Shown piece after piece: positions 37,441 to 46,382 of a stretch of DNA of 64,000 nucleotides. This DNA comes from Antitrichia curtipendula (taxonomy: Eukaryota > Streptophyta > Bryopsida > Hypnales > Leucodontaceae): NCBI GenBank assembly GCA_951230915.1, contig OX579635.1:43524001-43588000 (forward strand), read 5' to 3'. The position numbers were made by a program, and so were the translations under genes. Every line of letters starts with the position of its first letter. Within the stretch, counting starts at the first letter, position 1. The notes beneath the pieces are model-generated. The model had not been told where the DNA came from and made no database searches. It saw nothing but the letters and a program-made list of their open reading frames with translations.

Positions 37441-38949
37441 AGGGAGTCACTTAGAACCTCTCTAAAATGATGAAATTTTTTGTAGCACAAGAAAGCTTCA
37501 AAACAACAATTACATTGAGAAGATAGTGGTGTATACAACTTGTATGCATATTAAGTTGTACACACCACTTCAAAATATTTCATAATATAGATCTTCCAAG
37601 TGGCAAATCTTAATGAAAAAATCTTGAATAGCTTCACTTTTCAACCACTGCTTAAGCTATTTCGGGAATACATTTTGTTATCCAAGTACTTTTGCTAACC
37701 ATTGTAGGTAAGTGACTTAGATTTTGCCCAAGCTTACTCATGGGACAAATGTACGGGTTGATATATGGCATACATGGCATAGAAGTTGTTTCTAACCATG
37801 GCAATGCAAAAGCACTTCAGTTCTTGTTAAGCGCATCAATGTAAACCATCTCACACATCCACTCCTACCTCTTTGGCACTACTTCTATTTCTTTGGGTTG
37901 CCCAAATCAAGCTGGATGATGCCTAAGTTGCATTATTGCTCTACTTCATCCAAATTAGACAACCAAATTCAAGGATATACAATAATACTCATAGCACTCA
38001 TAAGGTAGCTAGGTGAAAAGTGTTGCTTCAATTCCATGACCATTATAGTAGTAGCTATTGCAATTAGCACTGTCAAGCTAGTGTCAAATACCAAAATTTA
38101 AAGGCATAGCAAACATAATACCATTACAATTCAAGAATCACCCTAGAGTGAGAAAAATGACAACAAACAAATCAAGTACCAAACAAAATATTGCAAATTC
38201 AAAATTAAAGATGGAAAATTAATTTGAAAAATCCAATGTCAATACTATTGAAATAATATAGCAATTCAAAAAATATAACAAAAATATGGCAATTTAAAAT
38301 TCATAAGTCAAAACTATTCAAAGATTAAGAAGTTGCAGAATCAAGAGATCTTATCTCTAACCTCTTACTTGGTAGTCAACTTTATAGTCTCCCCCAACTC
38401 GTCGGTCATAAAGTTGCAAATATCATTAGAGAAAATTTGGAGCTTCTACAAGACCATTTGGCTTTGGACCAATAGTCAAAAGGCCTTGTAGAGGCCCCAA
38501 ATTTTTTCTAATGCATTGGCAAGGTCCAAATGTGTGGCATGTACTAGGTGTGATCATATTATTATTTCAAAGTGCACTTCAAAAATGAGATGATCTACTC
38601 CATTATTCCAATTAGGCTATCATTTGAGCTTGATGTGATCATGATTTAGGTCAGAAATGGATCTAAAGATGGTAAATGCATTTGAACAAAAAGTAGTGGT
38701 TAGATCCTATGAAAATTGAGAGTTTATATAAAAAAGTTGGAGGCGCATATTAAATTGTAGACATATGCATTTGGAGATAAGCAAAGACAACTAGATTTTT
38801 GACAATTTGCAAAAGAAGCAAGATGGCAACAAGTGAAAGTAGCATTTGCACATTAGCAAGTCACTAATAATTTCCATTAGCCCTTTTCACTAAAGGTTTT
38901 GCAACTTTGTTAGAATACATCTCAATAATAAACACTCAATACTTAGACA
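37441..38949. other. Intergenic DNA with a possible small hairpin
   Basis: No gene recognised. A short imperfect stem-loop at 38424-38513 is described separately. The remainder is A/T-rich and lacks element ends. Confidence 0.4.
38424..38513. other. Imperfect stem-loop, about 29-bp arms
   Basis: The left arm (38424-38452, cattagagaaaatttggagc followed by ttctacaag) and right arm (38485-38513) are reverse complements except for three mismatches; the loop is about 32 bases. The size and pairing resemble a short plant microRNA precursor or a degenerate MITE. No further evidence of function. Confidence 0.35.
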
Positions 38950-38984
38950 ACACACTGGAAGAAAAACCGGTCTTTCACAACCGA

Positions 38985-39560
38985 CTCAAATGCAACTATG
39001 TGTCCTATTCAACTACTCTGCGACTACATCCCTCTGTATTTGCACCAAATTTTACGACTATTCTGTTATAGTCGCTAAGTAGTCGTAGAATGAAAAGTAG
39101 GGTTACGGAAGTGTAACTAAGAATTTACTGTGAGGTATTCTACATCTGATATTCATCATAGTTGCTGATGTGGACAACTGTACGCTAGGGTTCGACTAAA
39201 AACTGATTCGAATTCATCTAAAGAAGGACTAGAATGCAACTGGAAAGAACAACCAAAATGCAACTAGAGAATGACTCGCATGCAACTAGAAATTGACTCT
39301 CATGCAACTATAGAGTGACTCGTATGCAACTAGAGAACAACTAGCATGCAACTACAGAACAATTGACATGCAGGTACATAACAACTGCCATGCAACTACG
39401 AAATAACTAGCATGCAACTGCAGAACAACTAGAATGCAACTAGAAAACAATTAGATTTTGTTTAGAAAATGACTATATTATTGACTAGAATTTGACTAGA
39501 ATTCAACTACAAAACAACTAGAATTCAACTACAAAACAACTAGAATTCGACTTTAAACCA
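38985..39560 (+). repeat. Left subterminal repeat array of the CACTA element
   Basis: Units built on 'a(t/a)gcaacta(g/c)(a/c)gaa(c/t)(a/g)act(a/c)g' recur every 20-30 bases from about 39235 to 39550, with scattered 'gcaacta' and 'gactacat' words before that. The core TGCAACTA is the reverse complement of TAGTTGCA on the other side of the element. Confidence 0.8.
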
Positions 39561-39609
39561 AATACAGTTTCAGTTCTTTCTGAAACTGGGACGGAAGTTG
39601 GTGACCACC

Positions 39610-40572
39610 ATGGCCACGCTCAAGAACTCTGCAGGGACGACGGTAGATTCCTTGCAGCAGTATAAGAAAGTGCTCCGCACCATTGTGGTTGGAAATTCGC
39701 AATTTCTTGCCCGAGACCAAGCGAGAAGAAGGTGAGCAATCAATCGTTCTAAGGGCTTGTTCTGCTACTTGCGTGGTATCAATCTTTCGAAAACGTCGGG
39801 TACTTCCGGTTTAAGCTTGAAGTAGCACCAATTGATCCGAGATCTTTTTCTGTACCTCGATTGTGGTCGCTCGATTGACATTGCATGGACTGATTCGCTT
39901 GTCATGTGGGATTGTTAGGGTTTGTTTAACAACACTGTATGAGATTTACAGAAACCTTGATTCGGGGATTTGGTGTGAATACGAGCTGATTGAGTTTGAA
40001 AATGGCAATCCAAAATCATGTGCTATCTGCGAAATGGCACCAGAATAGTAAGACAATTTGCGCTTCTAGTTTCTCCTATATGATAAAGAATTGACTAAAA
40101 TTTAGGATAATCGACAAACAAGCTTGAACTGCAGGGTTCTCATCGTGTACTCTTAGTAATGTTGCTGAAACTGAATAGCAACAGGTTGTAAGAGAAAGAA
40201 TCTATCTTTTGTGTTGTTGAAACTGGTAAATAAATGAGAGACTTTTGTCAAATAACCGGTGGAATCAACAAAAAAATGAGAGAGTTCTGTCAATTATTGG
40301 GTCAAATCAACACGTCTACATTGACAGGACAATTGACAGTGTTGTGTTAATTTTTTGTCAATTAGAACAAATAAATCCTTGTAGTGAGGAGACTACATGT
40401 TTTAGTATATGACACTTTATGAAAATTGCTTTCTTAGTTTTGTACTTTTCGGCATTATAAGAAAGTGTATGTTCTCAGGCACAAAACGCGACTGCACATA
40501 AGACAACTTGCCAAAGAAACAGGATCAAAGTTGGATACTGCGGGTGATCATGATCACAACAGACCTGTCCAA
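39610..40572 (+). CDS. Two-exon coding segment of unknown family inside the CACTA element
   Basis: Exon 1 (39610-39731) starts at an ATG in strong context (ccaccATGGcc) and encodes 40 residues plus two bases: MATLKNSAGTTVDSLQQYKK followed by VLRTIVVGNSQFLARDQARR. It ends at a GTGAGC donor. Exon 2 (40479-40572) follows a tctcAG acceptor in matching phase and adds HKTRLHIRQLAKETGSKLDT then AGDHDHNRPVQ, ending at GTAAGC. The 72 codons are open and far less A/T-biased than the surroundings. I do not recognise the family. Later exons are not clear: a candidate near 40800-40860 soon meets a stop. It may be a captured host gene 5' part or an element gene. Confidence 0.4.
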
Positions 40573-41399
40573 GTAAGCCATTACTAGAGCTATACTCTAA
40601 TTGTGTCAAAGTGGAGGTGTTGGTTCACTATCATTATTCTAATACGCATCAATCTAAAATTACACAACATATTGATGACACCTAATTGAATTTGTGGGGG
40701 CTGGAGCCCTTTTAAGTTGATTTTAAAACCATTTGAGTTACAAGGATGATTAAACTATCTGATACAACTTATAAAAATCCGATTTAGCATTTTCATGGAC
40801 ATCAACTTGGAGAATTGCAAAACATTGCTCAAAGACGAGAGAATGCAGCCCAACTTACGAGTAGTTGGTGCCTAGATGTAAATGGTGGTAGACGCTATTA
40901 AAACAACAACAACATTTGTTCTTGTTCTTGTGGAGGTGGCATTCCAATTCAGTGTAATTGTCATCATTGCCTTGCTAGCTCTGGGAACTCTTGTCTTTGG
41001 ATCGGAAAAGGCACAGATAATGTACAGTACATAATTCTTAATCTGCTTCTTTTGAAATGTTACGGAGGAGATTGTGATGCTTCTAAGTGCCCAAGCTATT
41101 AGTCAATTAGAATAACTTACAATACATATTTTTATTGTTCAAATTGGTGTGTTGTCGAGCACAGGACGAAATTCAATGCAAAGGTAGTGGATCCTTTCTT
41201 GTAGAACACTATTTGCCCGTGGGTAGGCCAAGAAGTAGAGTAAATGTTACTAACAAGTATGGAGTATATATTTAGGATCTAGTGAATATAACAAAATCAA
41301 AGAACTCAAGACAAAGCTTAACCAAAGTTTTAATCAATGCACTATTAAATTTCATAACTAATTTGCAACAATATCCAAATAATGGGCATTTTGAAGAAT

Positions 41400-41624
41400 C
41401 ACTACAAGAAAATGAGGGGTTCTGCAACTACAGGTTTTTGAGTTGCAGTGGACAAAAACTCTGTCTAGTTGCAATGTAGTTGCAGTGTAGTTGCATTGTA
41501 GTTGCATTGTAGTTGCATTGTAGTTGCGTGCAACTACAATGCAACTACAATGCAACTACAATGCAACTGTGTCCACTACAACTCAAAAACCTATAGTTGC
41601 AGAACCCCTCTTTTTGTTGTAGTG
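41400..41624. mobile_element. 225-bp CACTA MITE nested in the 7.4-kb element
   Basis: The left end CACTACAAGAAAATGAGGGG and the right end (reverse complement CACTACAACAAAAAGAGGGG) continue into long inverted repeats: 'ttctgcaactacaggttttt..gagttgcagtggac' on the left and its mirror on the right. The target duplication AAT is at 41397-41399 and 41625-41627. The centre is an inverted array of 'tgtagttgcat' units. Its left end matches the right end of the 7.4-kb element for about 30 bases apart from one base, so it is an internally deleted derivative of the same family. Confidence 0.9.
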
Positions 41625-42156
41625 AATTGAAATCCTCTCAAAGATTTGGGACATGATCCACATGAAAAATTTCCATTCTAACAGGACTAACACTTGAAAG
41701 CCACAATAGCGGACTTTGATATTCAAATAATGGTAGAGGGATATTGTCATAGTAAAGCTCACATGTACAATTGCATGATCGAGACTTGCTTATACAGTAT
41801 TTAACACTGTCAATGGTAAAGAGCCTCATTTAAAATGGAATTTGGCATTGTACCTGTAAAAGGATGGTTTGATTATCAAGGAATCCGAGCTAAATTGTGC
41901 TCCTTGATAAGATCCAAGGAAATAACATCAGTGGAGCTTGTGAAGTTGTACACAACACTGTTCAAGAAGTGAGCTTGATTGTTTTCTAGTGTTGTGTGTT
42001 TATAGAAACCATAGCATGTGGAATAAGTGATTAGTTTTTATGTTGCTACATGTGTGCAAAAATAATCTCAAATTTCATTATGGCTTATACTTTTAGCAAA
42101 TGGATTTAATCGCTATATTAGTCGTGAAACCCTTATTTTTTTGGCTTGAACTGCAG

Positions 42157-42865
42157 GGTTTTCATCATGTACTCTTGCGTATACTGAAGGCAGTGGTGAC
42201 GTACACCGAAAAGTTGGCTCTTGAGCAAGCTCTTGCTGCTGATCAATGAATTACTTGCCAAAGGAGTCGACTTGGGTGATTACCTTAACCCTTAGAATAT
42301 AGTTGTGCCTTTCCTGGCAATTTTTATCCAGAGTTGGAAGATATATGGAAAAAATTGTCGCTGATAGACGTATGTGTTGAACATTCCCTACAAGGCCATT
42401 ACACAGTATACCATATGAACTTGAAGATATCCTCGCTATCCCAGGCTATAAGTTTGTTTGAAACTGAAAGATTGAATTGATGTAAATAAGCATGCATATA
42501 TTGACTACCCTTTTGCATGGGGCACAAGCATTTTCAAGAATAAAGTCATCAACGAGGAATCTTGGGTTTATCAGATGTAAGACTTGGAAGAGAAGCAAAC
42601 CCAACATGTGTATGTGGACCTTCTAATTAAAAGAGTTGTTTGAATTTCTCAAAAGATATGCAGATTGTGCACTTTTGGCATTATTTTTTGAAGGAGTCAT
42701 TCTTACGTGTTAATCTGTAATATCTTAGAAGAGCTCGCAAATTTGCCAAGCACTGGTAACACTCAGTTGAGATTTGTACTATGCTGCCATCGTCTGAGCT
42801 GAAACCAGAATTGTGAAAACTAAGGCAGGCTAAAGGCAACTGGTGCAGTGCTGATAGCTAAACTT
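42157..42865 (+). pseudogene. Captured, decayed amidase gene fragment
   Basis: Plant amidase-signature hydrolases contain an N-terminal block whose order is repeated here in pieces on the + strand. AVVTYTEKLALEQALAAD (42190-42243) follows a ctgcAG acceptor at 42156. LLAKGVDLG (42251-42277) is one base out of frame. IPYELEDILAIPGYKF (42408-42455) corresponds to the family IPYGLKDI.A.P.YK. WGTSIFKNKVINEESWVY lies at about 42518-42571. ATGAVLIAKL (42836-42865) corresponds to the family AGAVLVAKL. Gaps between blocks hold non-coding DNA, so introns were carried along and the copy came from genomic DNA. The family's catalytic Ser-Ser-Lys region is not complete and several frames are used, so no working enzyme is encoded. 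Confidence 0.72.
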
Positions 42866-42949
42866 CCAAACATAGAATTAATCCATGGAACATTTTTGAA
42901 GGCACCACTAGATCGTCCGTTGGGCCAGCTGCCAGTACATTTGCAGGTA

Positions 42950-43330
42950 CTTGCATCTTCATTAATTTCACGCACACAGGAGAGGTGTAAACAACAACGG
43001 ACAAAGAAGACGACGACCACAACGAAAGGGGCAGGGAAACGGAAAAAGCGGATAGCGGGATAAAGAACTACGGACAGGTGGGGGAAATTTTTTTCCTGCA
43101 TGCGGGTGTACTTCGGGCAGGCGCCTAGAAACTCCACCTGCCCAGCAGGCAGGCAGAACTCCAAAACTCCTTGGGACATCGGGCCGAAGAGCATGGAGCG
43201 GAGGGTTTTGCGAGCGGTCTGCAAGTGGGGCGGAGGGGTTCTGCGAGCGGAGCAGAGCGCTTCTGCGAGCGGTTTGGAGCGGTCTGCGAGCGGAGCGGAG
43301 GATTTTGCGAGCGCAGGTTTTTTCAGGGTC
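42950..43330 (+). repeat. G/C-rich minisatellite island inside the CACTA element
   Basis: A sharply G/C-rich stretch in A/T-rich DNA. From about 43190 to 43320 the words 'tctgcgagcgg', 'gagcggaggg(g/a)tt' and 'ttttgcgagcg' alternate in about seven degenerate units. The preceding part has 'aagaagacgacgaccac' and 'gcaggcaggca' runs. Open frames on both strands (175 codons on the minus strand at 42820-43347) follow from the composition. It may act as an element promoter or be captured promoter DNA. Confidence 0.6.
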
Positions 43331-43821
43331 ATCAGAATGGTACGCATTTGTAAGCCTTTGTGTTATTTGATGTTTGTTAGGGTTTCGGGTCATTACACAA
43401 AACTGTTTATCAGGAAATAAACCAACTCTACAAGGACGCCTAAACCCTAAAGTGGCTGATGAATAACTTCTAAGATTAGTGTAGAAATGAAGAATGCATC
43501 TATTGATTTAGAAATTAAATCATTTTTGGTGAAGTACCTTGGTAATAGGTTTAGTCTTAAGCAAGAACTCATGGAACTAATGTTTTGTATGGAATTGGCT
43601 ATGCCATTTACAATTAATGATAATGGTTTTCAAGTTTGTAGAGTTTGTGAGGTTTTGAACTGTTCAAGCCAATTTGCAAACAACATAGAACAATAGTTTT
43701 CTTTATGCATTCTTTTGTGCTGGCAATAGAAAGAGTTCTTGAAGAGTTGCATGAAATAGTAATTGCTCATTGAACCATTATCTTGACTTCTTAGGTACTA
43801 GGTGAATAAGAATCGTTTGGC

Positions 43822-45137
43822 ATGGATTCTACTGACTATGAGAAAATGGAGAGGGAATTGCGTCGAGATGCTAGAGTGATGGAGCGAGCAGTACAAGTAC
43901 AAACTATAAAAGCAACATCAAAGGAACTGTAAAGGCCTCTCTAAAATTAGGATATTGTCTGTAGTCTTCTAATGATGTTGAAGATTAGGTGGTCGCAATA
44001 TTTTTGCTTCCTGGTATTTCAGGAGTTTTTGTAAGAAGTTGCTCTAGCATTATAGAGGTAATTGAAGTTGCAAGCTAGTTACCATGTAGTTGCAAGCTAG
44101 TTACCATGTAGTTGCCATGTAGTTGCAAGCTAGTTATCATGTAGTTGCAAACTAGTTGCAAGCTAGTTACCATGTAGTTGCAAACTATTTGCCATGTAGT
44201 TGCTATGTAGTTGGTACTTGCCATGTAGTTGCAAAATAGACACAACGTAGCATAGTATCTGAAGTAATGTTAGAAATCTTCATGTATTATGTGGCTCCAA
44301 AAATAGATGATTGTTTTTATATCCTTTTCCTTTAAAGCTATAATGTTGGTTGGTTTGCAGGGGAGCTTCAATTGCAAAGCGCAAAAGTGTGCAAGAACAG
44401 CATACTCGAGTTCCAACATTGTCCACACAAAAAAGTGCCAGAGTTAGTAGTGAAGACCTAGAAGCTGTCAATGAAGATGCAAGTGCTGAAGATGACATGT
44501 CGGCTTCAAAGGACTCTTACGGCACTGAAGAAGGTGAGTTGAATTTTTTTAATGCAAATGAACTTCCTTTAAAGAAAATAAAGGTTCAATGATAAGAATT
44601 TTTTTTTTTGTACATTACTTCTAATACTACTAATGTTGTAGTATTCTTTCAGGGAATGAAGACAATCAATTTGAAGAGGATGATAGTCGTATATATGGAA
44701 AAGCCTCTGGTAGCAGAAAGAGATCCTCGCCTTCTCATCCTGGTGGATTCGCAAGACAACCAATGCACCAAAGCCCAATTGGACAGTGGCAGTGGCAATG
44801 GGTACCACCACAGTCCATACCACCACCACCTACCGAACCTCCACAACGGGCAATAGTTGAATTTCATGTTCCCCCTAATTTAGCTTTGTGGCAAGGGCAT
44901 GTACAATCACAAGAAGTGGTGTGTCAGTCACAGAGTGGTGGACGTTCTACTAGACGCAAGAAGTACAGAGAGTTAGAGAAAGAAGCAGAAGTGAGAAACA
45001 ATAATGGCAAAAGACCAAATGAATTACATGTGAAGTCAAATGGTCAAATTGATGCCTCTTCTTCTGGGAAGACTACTTGGGACCGAACTATGAGGGCCTT
45101 TGCCCCTTTGATATTTGATATGAGTGTTATTCACTAG
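43822..45137 (+). CDS. Spliced 254-codon ORF carried by the CACTA element
   Basis: Three exons, 43822-43928, 44361-44533 and 44653-45137, join in phase (765 bases) through GT/AG borders. The protein starts MDSTDYEKMERELRRDARVM. It has a charged, Ser-rich middle, a QWQWQWVPPQSIPPPPTEPP segment, a basic RSTRRKKYRELEKEAE helix and ends KTTWDRTMRAFAPLIFDMS plus VIH. After the TAG stop the same frame continues in sense for 24 codons (DKHRPQTLKKLRDTMDLEF, then EYVGS), so the stop is probably a mutated codon and the original protein was longer. The gene stops just before the right subterminal array, the usual place for CACTA accessory genes. It resembles accessory or N-terminal DNA-binding proteins of CACTA elements only in general character; no catalytic domain is visible. 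Confidence 0.5.
44060..44240 (-). repeat. Internal array of the subterminal motif
   Basis: About eight units of 'gttgcaagctagttaccatgta' and shorter forms lie in the intron between the first two exons of the element ORF. The orientation is that of the right subterminal array. Confidence 0.8.
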
Positions 45138-45189
45138 GATAAACACAGGCCACAAACTTTGAAAAAGCTCAGAGATACTATGGATCTTG

Positions 45190-46373
45190 AGTTTGAATAT
45201 GTGGGGAGTTAGTTCTTAGTCGCAACCTAGTTGTATGTGAATCAGCTCTTAGTTGCAAACTAGTTGTATGTGAGTCAGCCTTTAGTTGCAAATTAGTTGT
45301 ATGGGAGTGAGTATTTAGTTGCAAACTAGTTGTATGCCAGTTGACCCTGAGTTGGCTTTGAGTTGCAAATTAGATGTATGTGAGGCAGTTCTCAGTTGTA
45401 AACTAATTGTATGGGAGTTGGCTTTGAATTGCAACATAGTTGCTTTTGAGTTGGCTCTGAGTTGCAAACTAGTTGCCTATGAGTAGGCCTTCTTTTGCAA
45501 AAGAGTTGCATGGAAGTTGGCTTTGAGTTGCAAACTAGTTGCATGGAAGTTGGCCATGAGTTGTAAACTAGTTTCATGTAAGTTGGCTTTGAGTTGCAGA
45601 CTAGTTGCATCTAAGTTGACTCTGAGTTGGAAATTGGTAGCATGTAAATTGGCTTTGAATTGCAAACGAGTTGCCCAAGGCAAGTTTTTTTTAGCAAATG
45701 AGTTGCACGGAAATTGGCATTAAGTTTCAAATTAGTTGTATATGAGTTGGCTTTGAGTTCCAAATGAGTTGTATGTGAGTTGGTTTTGAGTTGCAAATTA
45801 GTTGTATGTGAGTTGGTTTTTTAGTTGCAAATGAGTTCTACCTGAGTGAATTTTGAGTTGCAATTTAATTGCATATGAGTTGACTATCAGTTGCATAGGA
45901 GCTATACAGAAGTTGCTTAGAAGTAGCAAAGGAGTAGCACATGAGTTGGAAACTTGTCGCATAAAAGTCGCATAGTTGATGAGTAGCTAGACACATCAGA
46001 AACTAGTCGCAGATCCCTCTGTAGTTGCATAGTAGTGGCAAAGAAGTCATACATCAACACAATCCAGTTGCAAAGAAGTTGTGAACAAGTTGCATAAGAT
46101 AAGTCATATACGAGTGTATGTTAGTTGCAAAGAAGTCGACTACAAGTGCCTAAAGTATCGAATGCAGGACCTAATCTTACGTGGCAGTAAACTCCACGTC
46201 AGAATAATTTGTCGATGAAGTTTTTTGAATATTGTCCGATGACATGAAAAAATTGCGACTACACTGCAACTCATGCAACTTGTCCACTGCAACTGCGGGC
46301 TCCAGATTATCACCTAGTTGCAAACGACGTATGCAACTCAGCACAGTGCAGTTGCAGAACCCCTCGTTTTCTT
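45190..46373 (-). repeat. Right subterminal repeat array of the CACTA element
   Basis: Units of 'gttgcaaact(a/g)gttg(t/c)atg(t/g)gagttggctttga' recur every 30-35 bases from 45200 to about 45900 and then become irregular up to the terminus. The array is several times longer than the one at the left end. Chance open frames of 60-75 codons run through it on both strands with repetitive peptides. Confidence 0.85.
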
Positions 46374-46382
46374 GTAGTGACA

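Larger units (their letters stand above)
38953..46379. mobile_element. 7.4-kb CACTA (EnSpm-like) transposon carrying gene fragments
   Basis: The left end is CACTGGAAGAAAAACC and the right end is the reverse complement of CACTACAAGAAAACGAGG, sharing CACT..AAGAAAA. Both are flanked by the 3-bp duplication ACA (38950-38952, 46380-46382). Long subterminal arrays of TGCAACTAG-type units run inward from the left end (about 38990-39560) and in inverted orientation from the right end (about 44060-44240 and 45190-46370), as expected for CACTA transposase-binding regions. Inside are a two-exon unknown coding segment, an amidase gene remnant, a G/C-rich minisatellite and a spliced 254-codon ORF. A 225-bp related element is nested at 41400-41624. 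No DDE transposase was recognised, so it looks non-autonomous, of the gene-carrying 'Pack' type. The two terminal repeats are imperfect, so the boundaries rest on ends, duplication and arrays together. Confidence 0.75.

Noticed and set aside
40380..40388. CTTGTAGTG as the right end of another CACTA MITE
   Set aside because: No partner left end starting CACTACAAGGATTTA was found; it may be a fragment only.
42820..43420. Minus-strand 175- and 141-codon ORFs and + strand 106-codon ORF
   Set aside because: They run through the G/C-rich minisatellite on all strands and have repetitive, low-information peptides.
45392..45796. Repetitive ORFs with LQLKANLHATSLQ-like peptides
   Set aside because: They are translations of the 30-35-bp subterminal repeat array, not proteins.
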